Source: Luteimonas saliphila
GTDB taxonomy: Bacteria > Pseudomonadota > Gammaproteobacteria > Xanthomonadales > Xanthomonadaceae
Length of the DNA stretch: 64,000 nt
Direction of reading: 5' to 3'
Assembly (NCBI RefSeq): GCF_016774335.1
Contig: NZ_JAETWA010000048.1
Coordinates: 143,137 to 207,136 of the forward strand
Notes under the pieces: generated by a model
The model's input: only the letters and a program-made list of their open reading frames with translations
Databases searched by the model: none
What the model was told of the DNA's origin: nothing
Shown here: in pieces, positions 19,923 to 29,879 of the stretch
Position numbering within the stretch: the first letter of the stretch is position 1
How the letters are laid out: the number at the start of each line of letters is the position of its first letter
Program-made: the position numbers and the translations under genes

Positions 19923-20741
19923 ATGCACACGCTCCTGACCCGCCACGCCATCGCCGAAGGCCCGCGCTGGGCACTCGATGGCCGCTACCTGCCCGCCGAT
20001 TTCAGCCTCTCGCAGTGGCTCGGCCTGCCCGCAGCGGACGCCCGCGACTCGCTCGCCCGCCTGCCACGCGAAGGCGAGGCCGATGCGCCGCTGCTGGCGC
20101 CAGTGGAGGACGCGCAGGAAGTGTGGGCCAGCGGCGTGACCTATCTCAGCAGCCGCATGGCGCGCGAGGCCGAGTCGCAGAGCCGCGACGTGTATCAGAA
20201 GGTCTACGATGCCGAGCGTCCGGAGCTGTTCTTCAAGGCCACCGGCTGGCGCGTCGCAGGCCACGGCGCGCCGATCCGCGTGCGCGCCGACAGCGAATGG
20301 GATGTGCCCGAACCCGAACTGGTGCTGGTGCTCACGTCGGCGGGCGAGATCGTCGGCTACAGCACCGGCAACGACGTGTCCTCGCGCAGCATCGAGGGCG
20401 AGAACCCGCTGTACCTGCCCCAGGCCAAGGTCTACGATGGCGGCTGCGCGATCGGCCCGGGCATTCGCCTGTGCGATGCGGCGCAGATGCGCGACCTCGC
20501 CGTGTCGCTTGAGATCCGGCGCGACGGCACGCCGGCCTTCGCCGGCACCACCCGTACCTCGCAGATCAAGCGCAGCCTGGAGGAACTCGCCGGCTGGCTC
20601 CTGCGCGAACTGCGCCAACCCCGTGGCGCCTTCCTCTTCACCGGCACCGGCATCGTGCCCGGCGAGGATTTCACCCTGCGTTCCGGCGATGTCGTGCGCA
20701 TCGACATCGACGGACTGATCCTGGAGAACCCCGTCCAATGA
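19923..20741 (+). CDS. FAH-family hydratase, candidate 2-keto-3-deoxy-pentonate dehydratase
   Basis: Fumarylacetoacetase-fold enzyme predicted to dehydrate 2-keto-3-deoxy-D-xylonate (or L-arabinonate) to alpha-ketoglutarate semialdehyde in the oxidative Weimberg-type route. The family metal-binding segments are present: [30 protein letters not shown] (Glu ligands), and [16 protein letters not shown] (Lys and Asp). It is a 272-residue protein that ends [17 protein letters not shown], the normal FAH C-terminus. Its last four bases overlap the aldehyde dehydrogenase start (ATGA), and that enzyme would use its product. The assignment as XylX-like rests mainly on these neighbours, since FAH enzymes have many substrates. 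Confidence 0.85.
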   Translation: MHTLLTRHAIAEGPRWALDGRYLPADFSLSQWLGLPAADARDSLARLPREGEADAPLLAPVEDAQEVWASGVTYLSSRMAREAESQSRDVYQKVYDAERPELFFKATGWRVAGHGAPIRVRADSEWDVPEPELVLVLTSAGEIVGYSTGNDVSSRSIEGENPLYLPQAKVYDGGCAIGPGIRLCDAAQMRDLAVSLEIRRDGTPAFAGTTRTSQIKRSLEELAGWLLRELRQPRGAFLFTGTGIVPGEDFTLRSGDVVRIDIDGLILENPVQ

Positions 20742-22336
20742 CCACCCCCACGCTGCAACCGATCCTGCTCGACGGCGCCTGGCGCCAGGCCGACGCCCCG
20801 ACCGACCGCTTCCACGCCTTCAATCCTTCCACGCGCGCGACGATCGACGAACACGCGTACCCCGTGTCCGGCTGGGCCGATCTCGATGCGTTGCTCGACG
20901 CCGGCCACGCCGCGGCCACGGCGATGTCGCAGCTGCCCGGCGAGACGCTCGCCGGCTTCCTCGAAGGCTATGCCGATGCGATCGAGGCGCGCGCCGACGC
21001 GCTGGTGGAGGCCGCGCACCGCGAGACCGGGCTGCCGGCCGAACCGCGCCTGCGCAACGTCGAACTGCCGCGCACCACCGGCCAGTTGCGACAGGCCGCG
21101 CGCGCTGCGCGCGACGGCGGCTGGCGCCGCGCCACCATCGATACGGCCACGGGCATCCGCTCCATCCACGCGCCGCTCGGCGGGCCGGTGGTGGTGTTCG
21201 GGCCGAACAATTTCCCATATGCGTTCAACGGCATCGCCGGTGGAGACTTCGCCGCCGCGATCGCGGCCGGCAACCCGGTGATCGCCAAGGCCCATCCCGC
21301 GCATCCGCGCACCTCGGTGCTGCTGGCCGAGGCGGCGCTGGAAGCCGCGCAGGCCGCCGGCCTGCCGCCGGGCGCGGTGCAGATGTTCTTCCGCACCGGC
21401 GGCGAGCTGGGCCTGCGCCTGGTGTCCGATCCGCGCGTGGGCGCGGTGGCGTTCACCGGCGGTCGTCCCGGCGGGATGAAGCTCAAGGCCGCGGCCGACG
21501 CGGTGGGCAAGCCGATCTACCTGGAGATGTCGAGCGTCAACCCGGTGTTCGTGCTGCCCGGTGCGCTGCGCGAGCGTGGCGAAGCGCTGGCGGCCGAGCT
21601 GCACGGCTCCTGCGCGATGGGTGCGGGCCAGTTCTGCACCAAGCCGGGTGTGACCGTGCTGCAGGCCGGTGACGAGGCCGAGCGCTTCGTCGAACAGCTG
21701 CAACGCCTCACCGCCGAGGCGAAGCCGGGCGTGCTGCTCTCGCCGCATGCGCCGCGCGACATCGCCTCCACCGTGGCTGCGCTGCAGTCGGCCGGCGCCG
21801 AGCTGCTCGCCGGCGGTGCGATCGCCGAGGACGCGCAGGGCTTCGCGTTCCAGCCGACCGTGCTGCGGGTGTCGGGCGAACGCTTCCTCGCCGATCCCGA
21901 AGCGCTGCAATCCGAGGCCTTCGGCCACGTCAACCTGGTGGTGATGGCCGATTCGGCCGGGCAGGTGCTGGAAGTCGCGAAGGCGATGGAGGGCAACCTC
22001 ACCGGAACGATCTACAGCGATACCGGCGGCAGCGACGACGCCGCCTACGACGCACTCGCGCCGATCCTGCGCACGCGCGTGGGTCGCTTGCTCAACGACA
22101 AGATGCCGACCGGCGTGGCGGTAAGCGCGGCGATGAACCACGGCGGCCCGTTCCCGGCCACCGGCCACCCGGGCTTCACCGCGGTGGGCGTTCCCGCCTC
22201 GCTGATCCGTTTCTCGGCGCTGCACAGCTACGACAACGTACGCCCGCATCGCCTGCCGCTCGCGCTGCAGGATCGCAACCCGACCGGCACGCTGATGCGG
22301 CTGGTCGACGGCGAGTGGACCACGCGTGACGTGTAG
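20738..22336 (+). CDS. Alpha-ketoglutarate semialdehyde (2,5-dioxovalerate) dehydrogenase
   Basis: NAD(P)-dependent oxidation of alpha-ketoglutarate semialdehyde to alpha-ketoglutarate. The protein has 532 residues and belongs to the long type III KGSADH/2,5-dioxovalerate branch of the aldehyde dehydrogenases. Marks seen: [14 protein letters not shown] cofactor segment, [18 protein letters not shown] with the catalytic Glu, and [10 protein letters not shown] with the catalytic Cys. Overlap with the FAH gene (ATGA) shows translational coupling. With the upstream hydratase and the YjhG-type dehydratase downstream it gives a route from pentonate to the TCA cycle. Confidence 0.9.
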   Translation: MTTPTLQPILLDGAWRQADAPTDRFHAFNPSTRATIDEHAYPVSGWADLDALLDAGHAAATAMSQLPGETLAGFLEGYADAIEARADALVEAAHRETGLPAEPRLRNVELPRTTGQLRQAARAARDGGWRRATIDTATGIRSIHAPLGGPVVVFGPNNFPYAFNGIAGGDFAAAIAAGNPVIAKAHPAHPRTSVLLAEAALEAAQAAGLPPGAVQMFFRTGGELGLRLVSDPRVGAVAFTGGRPGGMKLKAAADAVGKPIYLEMSSVNPVFVLPGALRERGEALAAELHGSCAMGAGQFCTKPGVTVLQAGDEAERFVEQLQRLTAEAKPGVLLSPHAPRDIASTVAALQSAGAELLAGGAIAEDAQGFAFQPTVLRVSGERFLADPEALQSEAFGHVNLVVMADSAGQVLEVAKAMEGNLTGTIYSDTGGSDDAAYDALAPILRTRVGRLLNDKMPTGVAVSAAMNHGGPFPATGHPGFTAVGVPASLIRFSALHSYDNVRPHRLPLALQDRNPTGTLMRLVDGEWTTRDV

Positions 22337-22380
22337 CGTCCCCGGCGCAGGCGGGATGCGTCGCGGACCGCGACCTGCGT

Positions 22381-22406
22381 CTCCCCCGCTCTCGCGTGCG
22401 GGGGAG
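22381..22406. repeat. Intergenic hairpin CTCCCCCGC/GCGGGGGAG
   Basis: A perfect 9-bp stem with an 8-base loop, 44 bases after the aldehyde dehydrogenase stop. No T tract follows, so it may be an mRNA-stabilising or dispersed element rather than a terminator. The rest of the 273-base gap shows nothing I can name. Confidence 0.5.
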
Positions 22407-22609
22407 GGCCGGGGCGGGGCCACGGTATGTCGCGTGCGCTTGCACCCCCTCGCCGAAGCCCGCGCTTCGCACGAGTGGCGTGCGGCAACGATCGTCCATG
22501 ATGGCTGTCCGGGCGCTGCGCGACGCGAACCGCGAATGGTGACCGCGTTCCTGCCGGTGGCACTCGGAGATTGCCGGCACGCTGCGCACGAGGCGGCAAG
22601 GAGCGCGCC

Positions 22610-24634
22610 ATGACGTCTTCCGTTTTCGATCTCGATACCCTGCTCGGCGACGGCGCGTCGATCGCGCAGTCGCGCACCAGCGGCGAAGGACCGTCCGGCA
22701 GCCTGCCGATCGATGCCGACACGCTGCGCGATTCGCCCAGCGGACACCTGTTCGGCATGACCCAGAACGCCGGCATGGGTTGGCGCGCGTCGGAAGTGGC
22801 GCGCGATCCGTACCTGATCGTCAGCACCCAGGGCGGACTGCGCGCGGAGGATGGCCGGCCGGTCGCGCTCGGCCTGCACACCGGACACTGGGAAATCGAT
22901 CGCATGGTGCGCGCCGCGGCCGAGGCCTTCGCCGCGCACGAGGGGCTGCCGTTCTCGGTGATGTGTTCCGATCCCTGCGACGGCCGCACGCAGGGCACTA
23001 CCGGCATGTTCGACAGCCTGCCCTACCGCAACGACGCGGCGGTGGTGATGCGGCGGCTGATCCGCTCGCTCCCCACGCGCCGCGGCGTGCTGGGCGTGGC
23101 CACCTGCGACAAGGGCCTGCCGGCGACGATGCTGGCGCTGGCCGGTTGCGCGGACCTGCCTGGCGTGGTCGTGCCCGGTGGCGTCACCCTGCCTGCGCGC
23201 GGCGCCGAGGACACCGCGATGGTGCAGACCATCGGCGCGCGCTTCTCGCACGGCCTGATCGACCTGGAGCACGCCGCGGCGATGGGCTGCCGCGCCTGCG
23301 GTTCGGTCGGCGGCGGCTGCCAGTTCCTCGGCACCGCGGCCACCTCGCAGGTGATCGCCGAAGCGCTCGGCATCGCGCTGCCGCACAGCGCGCTGGCGCC
23401 TTCGGGCGAACCGGTGTGGCTCGACATCGCGCGGCGCTCCGCGCTGGCGCTGGTGCAGCTGGCGGGGCAGGGCACGCCGCTGTCGGCGATCCTCACGCGG
23501 CAGGCGGTGGAGAACGCGCTGGTGGTGCACGCCGCGTTCGGTGGCTCGACCAACCTGCTGCTGCACGTGCCGGCGATCGCGCACGCGGCTGGTGTGGAAC
23601 GCCCGACCGTGGACGACTGGATCCGTGCCAACCGCGCCACGCCGCGGCTGGTCGACGCGCTGCCCAACGGCCCGCGCCACCATCCGACCGTGCAGGTGTT
23701 CACGGCCGGCGGCGTGCCGGAGGTGATGCTGCACCTGCGCGCGATGGGCCTGCTGCACCTCGATGTGCTGACGGTCACCGGGCGATCGCTCGGCGACAAC
23801 CTCGACTGGTGGGAACGCAGCGATGCCCGGCGGATCGCGCGCGAGCGCTTGCGCGAACTCGACGGCGTGGATCCCGCACACGTGATCATGGGGCCGGACG
23901 CCGCGCGCGCGGCGGGCATGTCCAGCGCGCTGGTGTTCCCGCGCGGCAATCTCGCGCCGGACGGTTCGGTGATCAAGGCCACCGCGATCGATCCCTCCGT
24001 GGTCGACGACGACGGCGTCTACCGCCATACCGGCCGCGCACGCGTGTTCGCCAGCGAACGCGACGCGATCCGTGCGATCAAGTCCAGGGGCGAGGACGCG
24101 GTGCGCGCCGGCGACATCGTCGTGCTCGCCGGCTGCGGCCCGGCGGGCACCGGCATGGAGGAGACCTATCAGCTCACCTCCGCGCTCAAGCACCTGCCGT
24201 GGGGCAAGCATGTGGCGGTGATCACCGATGCACGCTTCTCGGGCGTGTCGACGGGTGCCTGTATCGGGCACGTTGGCCCAGAGGCGTTGGCCGGGGGACC
24301 GATCGGGAAGCTGCGCGACGGCGACATGATCCGCATCGAAATCGACCGCACGCGCCTGGAAGGCCGCCTGGATTTCATCGGCCCCGATACCGCTGCGCCG
24401 CTCGCCCCGGCCGCGGCAGCGGCGCTGCTCGCCGCGCGCGAACTGCATCCGGCGATCGCCGCGCATCCGCGCCTGCCCGCCGATACCCGACTGTGGGCTG
24501 CGTTGCAGGACGCGAGTGGCGGCACCTGGGGCGGCTGCGTGTACGACGTGGGCGCCATCATCGAAGCATTGCGCGCCGGACGCGAGGTGCTGGCGAAGGA
24601 ACGCGGCGGCGCTGCATGCGACGGGGACTCATGA
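22610..24634 (+). CDS. Pentonate dehydratase, YjhG/YagF family (IlvD/Edd superfamily)
   Basis: Dehydrates D-xylonate, or a related aldonate, to 2-keto-3-deoxy-pentonate with an iron-sulfur cluster. The 674-residue protein is of the YjhG/YagF length, not the shorter IlvD. Candidate cluster cysteines are in [34 protein letters not shown], and [18 protein letters not shown]. The C-terminal half carries [20 protein letters not shown] and [38 protein letters not shown] precedes the ATG at 22610. It is followed by a GntP permease, the same pairing as yjhG-yjhF in E. coli. This supports the xylonate assignment. Confidence 0.9.
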   Translation: MTSSVFDLDTLLGDGASIAQSRTSGEGPSGSLPIDADTLRDSPSGHLFGMTQNAGMGWRASEVARDPYLIVSTQGGLRAEDGRPVALGLHTGHWEIDRMVRAAAEAFAAHEGLPFSVMCSDPCDGRTQGTTGMFDSLPYRNDAAVVMRRLIRSLPTRRGVLGVATCDKGLPATMLALAGCADLPGVVVPGGVTLPARGAEDTAMVQTIGARFSHGLIDLEHAAAMGCRACGSVGGGCQFLGTAATSQVIAEALGIALPHSALAPSGEPVWLDIARRSALALVQLAGQGTPLSAILTRQAVENALVVHAAFGGSTNLLLHVPAIAHAAGVERPTVDDWIRANRATPRLVDALPNGPRHHPTVQVFTAGGVPEVMLHLRAMGLLHLDVLTVTGRSLGDNLDWWERSDARRIARERLRELDGVDPAHVIMGPDAARAAGMSSALVFPRGNLAPDGSVIKATAIDPSVVDDDGVYRHTGRARVFASERDAIRAIKSRGEDAVRAGDIVVLAGCGPAGTGMEETYQLTSALKHLPWGKHVAVITDARFSGVSTGACIGHVGPEALAGGPIGKLRDGDMIRIEIDRTRLEGRLDFIGPDTAAPLAPAAAAALLAARELHPAIAAHPRLPADTRLWAALQDASGGTWGGCVYDVGAIIEALRAGREVLAKERGGAACDGDS

Positions 24635-24640
24635 ATGACG

Positions 24641-24796
24641 AGATTTCTCGCTTCGCTCGAAATGACAACCACATGTTGTCGTCACGAACAACTCAGGGTC
24701 AGTTCCCGGCGGTTTCCACGATGTCATCCCGAACGATGTGAGGGAGTGCTCCCCGCAGCGTCCACGCTGTCATTACGAACGAAGTGAGGGATCTGC
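24641..24796. repeat. Three copies of a dispersed 27-base repeat between yjhG-like and gntP genes
   Basis: Degenerate copies of TGTCATTnCGAnCGAAGTGA with tail GGGATCT: one inverted at 24641-24667 (AGATTTCTCGCTTCGCTCGA...), two direct at 24722-24749 (TGTCATCCCGAACGATGTGA...) and 24768-24796 (TGTCATTACGAACGAAGTGA...). Copies can pair with one another as inverted repeats. They fill most of the 249-base gap, and no terminator or operator is evident besides them. Confidence 0.75.
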
Positions 24797-24883
24797 TTTG
24801 CCCCTGAGCCCAGCGAGTCGCCCACCGCTCCAGATGATGGCAACCACCCAGGATCCACCCAGTCGCCGGGGAGGGCGCACCGC

Positions 24884-26191
24884 ATGACCATGTTCCTGAT
24901 CATCGCCGCGGCGATCGCGCTGCAGATCTTCCTGACCGCGCGCAAGCTCAGCCCGTTCCTGTCGCTGCTGATCGTCGCGATCCCGATGGGCCTGCTGCTG
25001 GGCATGTCGCCGCAGAACCTGCTCAAGACCATCGACGCCGGCGTCGGCAGCACGCTCGCGGGGCTGGCGCTGGTGATCGTGCTCGGCGCGATCCTCGGCA
25101 AGGTGCTGGAGGAGAGCGGCGCAGCGGAGAAGATCGCCACCACGCTCATCGCGCGCTTCGGCGAGAAGAACATCCAGTGGGCGCTGCTGCTCACCGGCTT
25201 CCTGGTCGGCATCCCGCTGTACTTCAACGCCGGCTTCATCATCCTGGTGCCGCTGATCTTCTCGCTGGCGCGCAAGACCGGGCTGCCGATCCTGTACCTC
25301 GCCATCCCCACCGTCGCCTCGCTCAGCACCACCCACTGCTTCCTGCCGCCGCACCCGGGGCCGGTGGTGCTGGTGAACGCGTTCGGCGCCGACATGGGGC
25401 TGACCCTGATCTACGGCATCGCGATGGCGATCCCGGCGGTGATCGTCGCCGGACCCATCCTCGGCAGGCGCCTGCAGGTGATCAATCCGCCGATGCTGGA
25501 CCTGTTCACGTCCAGCACGCAGCACAAGGAATTGCCGGGCGCGTGGAGCTCGTTCCTGATCGCGCTCTCGCCGGTGATCCTGATCAGCGTGTCGGTGCTG
25601 GCCGACGCGCTGCTGCCCGAGGGCCTCGCGCGCACGGGGCTGCTGTTCCTCGGCAATCCCACCGTCGCCCTGCTGCTGGCGACGCTGGTCGCGTTCTGGT
25701 GGCTCGGCCATCGCCGTGGCGTCGGCCTGGAGACGCAGACGAAGTGGCTCAATGCCGCCATCGCCAGCATCGCCGTGATCCTGCTGATCATCACCGCCGG
25801 CGGCGTGTTCAAACAGGTGCTGGTCGACAGCGGCGTCGGCGCGCAGATCGCTGCGCTGAGCGAAAGCTGGCAGATGCCGCCGCTGATCTTCGCCTGGCTG
25901 GCCACGGCCATCCTGCGGGTGATGATCGGCTCGGCCACGGTCGCGGTGATCACCGCCGCCGGCGTCGTCGGCCCGTTGATCGCCACCACTGGCGCCTCGC
26001 CCGAACTGATGGTGTTGGCGGTCGGCGCAGGCAGCGTGTTCGGCTCGCACGTCAACGATTCGGCGTTCTGGATGTTCAAGGAATTCTTCAATCTTTCGAT
26101 GAAGCAGACCTTCGCCTCGTGGACGGTGATGGAGACGACGATCTCGATCGTCGGACTGGCGGGGGTGCTGCTGCTGGAGATGATCCTTTGA
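24884..26191 (+). CDS. GntP-family aldonate:H+ symporter
   Basis: Inner-membrane importer of gluconate-like acids. The 435-residue, strongly hydrophobic sequence has the 12-14 helices usual for GntP and the family segments GIPLYFNAGFIILVPL, STTHCFLPPHPGPV, and MIGSATVAVITAAGVVGP. It ends FGSHVNDSAFWMFKEFFNLS, a diagnostic GntP block. It follows the pentonate dehydratase, so its likely cargo is xylonate, arabinonate or gluconate made in the periplasm. The start ATG at 24884 lies after GGGGAGGGCGC. Confidence 0.92.
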   Translation: MTMFLIIAAAIALQIFLTARKLSPFLSLLIVAIPMGLLLGMSPQNLLKTIDAGVGSTLAGLALVIVLGAILGKVLEESGAAEKIATTLIARFGEKNIQWALLLTGFLVGIPLYFNAGFIILVPLIFSLARKTGLPILYLAIPTVASLSTTHCFLPPHPGPVVLVNAFGADMGLTLIYGIAMAIPAVIVAGPILGRRLQVINPPMLDLFTSSTQHKELPGAWSSFLIALSPVILISVSVLADALLPEGLARTGLLFLGNPTVALLLATLVAFWWLGHRRGVGLETQTKWLNAAIASIAVILLIITAGGVFKQVLVDSGVGAQIAALSESWQMPPLIFAWLATAILRVMIGSATVAVITAAGVVGPLIATTGASPELMVLAVGAGSVFGSHVNDSAFWMFKEFFNLSMKQTFASWTVMETTISIVGLAGVLLLEMIL

Positions 26192-26320
26192 TGCTGTAGT
26201 TGCGTTGGATTCGGATCCGCGATGCCGCGGGCTGTTGGCAATGGCTGGCAAGCATGATGCCCATCCCAGTGGGTGCCAAACTCGCCGGCCGCCCCACGAG
26301 CCGGTTGCAACCATTCTTGT

Positions 26321-26350
26321 TTGACAATCGTTCTCATTAGCATTCAGAAT
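26321..26350 (+). promoter_or_regulatory. Promoter with overlapping Fur box
   Basis: A consensus -35 TTGACA (26321-26326) and a -10-like CAGAAT (26345-26350) are 18 bases apart. The 19-mer GACAATCGTTCTCATTAGC at 26323-26341 matches the Fur consensus at 13 of 19 positions and covers the promoter. This predicts iron repression of the TonB receptor that starts at 26377. Confidence 0.75.
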
Positions 26351-26376
26351 CGGCGCCCTCGATTCAGGGGAGCCGC

Positions 26377-28464
26377 ATGTCCACCACGTCCTTGCCCGCG
26401 CGCCAGGCGCGCCGTCCGTCTGCCGTCCGCCAGCTCGCGGCCGCGATCACCCTGGCCATGCCCGCGATGGCATCCGCCCAGGATATGGCCGCGCCCGCCT
26501 CCGATCCGGTGGCGCTCGACCAGATCGTCGTCGTCGGCGCGATGACCGACGAGGTGCTCGACCGCGAGGACATCGAGCTCACCCAAGCCGGCGACCTGGC
26601 CGACCTGTTCCGCGCCATCCCGTCGGTGCAGGTAGGCGGTGGCGTCGGGCTGGCGCAGAAGATCTACGTGCGCGGGCTGGAGGATTCGCTGCTCAACGTC
26701 ACCGTCGATGGCGCGCCGCAACGCGGCACCCTGTTCCACCACGTGGGCCGGGTCTCGATCGAGCCGGAACTGCTGGAAACGGTCGACGTGCAGGCCGGCC
26801 CGGGCGAGGCGACCTCGGGCTTCGGCGCGATCGGCGGCGCGATCCGCTTCCGCACCCGCAACCCGGTCGACCTGCTGCAGCCCGGCCGCGATGCCGGTGC
26901 GCTGCTCAAGGCCGGCTGGTTCAGCAATGCCGGCCACAAGGCCAGCGCCACCGCGTTCGGGCGGCTGTCGGGCGATATCGGCATCCTCGCCTCGTTCGTG
27001 CGAGTGGACCGCGACGATTACGAGGACGGTGACGGCACCACCCTGCGTGGCACCGGCGCCGACCAGCGCCTGGGCTTCGTCAAGATCGGCGGCGAGTTCG
27101 GCGACGGCCACCGTATCGCCGCCAGCTACGAGGTGCGCCGCGAGGAAGGCGACTTCGGCGCGCGCCCCAATTGGCCGGTGCTAGAAGGCGAGCCGCTGTT
27201 CCCGGTGGAGGGCGAACGTCGCACCGCGGTGCTGAACTATGGCGTTGCCGTCAGCGACGCCTTCGAACTCGAGGCGACGGGCTACCGCACCGAATCCAGC
27301 ATCGTGCAGGACCGCTTTGACCGCTGGGGCCGCTATGGTGCCGACATCGAAACGTACGGCTTCGACCTGCGCGGCCGCTGGCGCGCCGGCGCCCATCGCA
27401 TCACCGCCGGCGTGGAGCGCCGCGACGACAGCGTGTCCAGCCAGTACCTCGCCGACGCCGCCACCTGGCAACCCTGGGCCTGGGATCCGGCGATCGGCCG
27501 GTTCGAGGAGCAGGGCCGCCTGCTCGGCGTCTACGTGCAGGACCAGTGGCAGGTGAGCGAACCACTGCTGCTGAGCTTCGGCGCGCGCTACGACGACTAC
27601 GACCTCGATCTCACCACCTACGGCGGCGGCACCGGCAGCGATGGCCTGAGCCTCAACGCCGGTGGCAGCTATCGCCTGACGCCGGAGCTCACCCTCAACG
27701 CAGGGTATGCCGAGGCCTTCCGCGGCAAGGAGATCGGCGATGCGTTCACGCTCGAGCAGCGACCGGGTCGCCTCACACTGTCGCCGACGCTCCGGCCGGA
27801 ACAGGTGGACAACACCGAAATCGGCCTGGCCTGGGCGCGCGACGGCGTCAGCGCCTCCGCCGTGGTCTATCGCATGACCATCGACGACGTGGTGCTCGAC
27901 CAGCTCTACAACGGCCCGCCGCCGCAGGGCGGGGTGTACTACGAAAACGTCGGCACGTTCCGCTCGGAGGGCGTGGAACTGCGCGCAGGCATCATTCGCG
28001 GCGCGTTCTCGGCCAATGCCTACTACAACCGCTACGACTCGCGCCTCGACGACCGCCGGATCGAGGGCTACGAACACATCGCGCTCGGCAACTCCATGGG
28101 CGACAACTGGAACCTGATGCTGGGCTATCGCCCGGACGACCGCTTCGGCCTGCAACTGGGCGTGACCCACGTGCAGGCGCTGGAGGACGTCGAGGTGCTG
28201 TTCCGCGACGTCGAGCTCGGGTACCTGCCCGACACGCAGTTCGTCGACAAGCCCGGCTACACCGTGGTCGACCTGTTCGCGCGCTGGCAGCCGCTGGCGA
28301 CCGACCGCTTCGAACTGTTCGCCGGCGTCTACAACCTGTTCGACCGCGCCTACCGCGCCCACGCCAGCGTCGCCGACTACACCGCGATCCCCGACTACGA
28401 ACTCGTCGCCGGGCTCAACGAGCCCGGGCGCAATGTCCGGCTTGGCGCGACCCTGCGGTTCTGA
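26377..28464 (+). CDS. TonB-dependent receptor, iron-regulated type
   Basis: Outer-membrane receptor for an iron compound (siderophore or haem), 695 residues. After a signal peptide ending MASAQ, the TonB-box-like DQIVVVG is at about residue 50. The plug domain follows (DLADLFRAIPSVQVGGGVGL, KIYVRGLEDSLLNVTVDG, GFGAIGGAIRF). The barrel ends with the C-terminal Phe (RLGATLRF), as outer-membrane barrels do. The Fur box upstream and the PepSY protein downstream both speak for iron, not sugar. The ligand is not clear from sequence. Confidence 0.9.
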   Translation: MSTTSLPARQARRPSAVRQLAAAITLAMPAMASAQDMAAPASDPVALDQIVVVGAMTDEVLDREDIELTQAGDLADLFRAIPSVQVGGGVGLAQKIYVRGLEDSLLNVTVDGAPQRGTLFHHVGRVSIEPELLETVDVQAGPGEATSGFGAIGGAIRFRTRNPVDLLQPGRDAGALLKAGWFSNAGHKASATAFGRLSGDIGILASFVRVDRDDYEDGDGTTLRGTGADQRLGFVKIGGEFGDGHRIAASYEVRREEGDFGARPNWPVLEGEPLFPVEGERRTAVLNYGVAVSDAFELEATGYRTESSIVQDRFDRWGRYGADIETYGFDLRGRWRAGAHRITAGVERRDDSVSSQYLADAATWQPWAWDPAIGRFEEQGRLLGVYVQDQWQVSEPLLLSFGARYDDYDLDLTTYGGGTGSDGLSLNAGGSYRLTPELTLNAGYAEAFRGKEIGDAFTLEQRPGRLTLSPTLRPEQVDNTEIGLAWARDGVSASAVVYRMTIDDVVLDQLYNGPPPQGGVYYENVGTFRSEGVELRAGIIRGAFSANAYYNRYDSRLDDRRIEGYEHIALGNSMGDNWNLMLGYRPDDRFGLQLGVTHVQALEDVEVLFRDVELGYLPDTQFVDKPGYTVVDLFARWQPLATDRFELFAGVYNLFDRAYRAHASVADYTAIPDYELVAGLNEPGRNVRLGATLRF

Positions 28465-29653
28465 GCCGCGCGTGGTCGCACGGGCACCCGGTGGCTGGCG
28501 CGTGCGCACGCGCCTGGCGTTGCTGGCCTGGCATCGCTGGTTCGGGCTGGGTGCGTCGCTGTGGTTGCTGCTGCTCGCGCTGACCGGCAGCGCCATCACC
28601 TTCTACGACGAGCTCGACACCTGGCTCAACCCGGACCTGCGCACGACCGGTGAGGTCGTCGCCACGCCGGACGCGACGGCACCGCGGGCACTGGCGATCG
28701 CGCGCGCGCAGGAGGCGGTGCCGGGTTTCGAGCCGTGGATCGTCGAACTCCCGCACGCTCCGGGCCGCACGCTGTGGATGCTGGGCCACCAGGAACGCGG
28801 CGGCGTCGAGCGCGACCTGCAGCTGTTCTCGCATCCGGCCGACGGTCGCGTGCTGGGCTGGCGCGAGCAGGGCCGGCTCGCGCTCGATCGCCGTCACGCG
28901 ATGGACGTGCTGTACGGCCTGCACGTCGACCTGATGCTCGGCCCGGTGGCGACCTGGCTGTTCGGCCTGGTGTCGCTGCTGTGGTTGCTCGACCACCTGG
29001 CGGCGGCATGGCTGTCGCTGCCCAGGCTGGCCGCATGGCGCGACGCGTTCCGCTTGGCCGGACCTGCCGGCAGCGGCCGGCGTCGCCACGACCGGCACCG
29101 TGCGCCCGGCATGTGGCTGCTGGTGCTGACCTTCGTGATGTCGCTCACCGGCGTGACCCTGGCCTGGCCCGAGGCAAGCCGCGACGCGGTGGGCATGCTG
29201 TCTCCGGTGTCCGAACGGCTGGACTGGACCATGCCGCCTGCGACCGACACACCGCGTACGATCGACATCGACCAGGCCATTGCCCGAGTGCACGCGCAGC
29301 AGCCCGACGCACGCATCCACAGCGTGCGCATCCTGCCGCGCGTGGGCGCGTACGCGGTGCGCACCTTCGACCCGCGCGACGTCGACCAGCAGGGCCGCCT
29401 GTGGACCTACGTGGCGATGGACGACGGCCGCCTCCTCGGCCAGCGCCACGATCTCGGCGAAAGCGCCGGCGATGCCTTCTTCGTCTGGCAGTACGCCCTG
29501 CACTCGGGCCAGGCCTTCGGCCTGCCGGGCAGGGTTGCGGTGTTCGTGTCGGGCGTCGGTACGGCCCTGGTGTGCGTGACCGGGGTGTGGTTGTGGTGGC
29601 GTCGGCGGCGAGCTGGGCGGGGCCAGACCGCCGCGGAGCCAGTGCGGCCGTAG
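28433..29653 (+). CDS. PepSY-associated transmembrane protein
   Basis: Inner-membrane protein of the PepSY_TM family, often encoded next to iron TonB receptors and proposed to reduce or release iron from siderophores. Transmembrane segments: WHRWFGLGASLWLLLLALTG near residue 34, a pair around VATWLFGLVSLLWLL, MWLLVLTFVMSLTGVTLAW, and a last helix before WLWWRRRR. PepSY-like periplasmic loops lie between. The ATG at 28433 overlaps the receptor by 32 bases; a GTG at 28472, just after the receptor stop, is an equally good start and would give 393 residues. It is co-transcribed with the receptor. Confidence 0.85.
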   Translation: MSGLARPCGSEPRVVARAPGGWRVRTRLALLAWHRWFGLGASLWLLLLALTGSAITFYDELDTWLNPDLRTTGEVVATPDATAPRALAIARAQEAVPGFEPWIVELPHAPGRTLWMLGHQERGGVERDLQLFSHPADGRVLGWREQGRLALDRRHAMDVLYGLHVDLMLGPVATWLFGLVSLLWLLDHLAAAWLSLPRLAAWRDAFRLAGPAGSGRRRHDRHRAPGMWLLVLTFVMSLTGVTLAWPEASRDAVGMLSPVSERLDWTMPPATDTPRTIDIDQAIARVHAQQPDARIHSVRILPRVGAYAVRTFDPRDVDQQGRLWTYVAMDDGRLLGQRHDLGESAGDAFFVWQYALHSGQAFGLPGRVAVFVSGVGTALVCVTGVWLWWRRRRAGRGQTAAEPVRP

Positions 29654-29792
29654 GGCAGGGCAATCGCAGGTGGCGGAGTGGGCGCGCGATCTTCGTGCTT
29701 GCCCGGCAATGTCGACTGGTTCCGCCGAAATATGCCGCCCAAGAACTCAAGTATGCGCCGGTCGGCCGCGAGAACGCGCCTATGGATCACGC

Positions 29793-29879
29793 TAGGTAAT
29801 CCCCCCACAGATTAGCTGACGCCAGAAGTGGAATTTTCTCGTAGTCTTTCCCGAGGAGGTTCCATGAAGAAGTCCCGTC
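29793..29879 (+). mobile_element. Left-end remnant of an IS3-family element
   Basis: TAGGTAATCCCCCCACAGAT looks like an IS end. It is followed by a perfect ribosome-binding site (GAGGAGGT) and ATG at 29864, which opens MKKSRLT, the usual N-terminus of IS3-family OrfA. The match stops after seven codons, where the 3' end of a decayed hydrolase gene begins. No OrfB or right end is present. The family call is from memory of such termini, not from a search. Confidence 0.55.

Noticed and set aside
20432..24466. Antisense open frame of over 1,300 codons opposite the pentonate genes
   Set aside because: It covers four well-supported genes on the other strand; its sequence is Arg/Gly/His-rich shadow with no recognisable domain.
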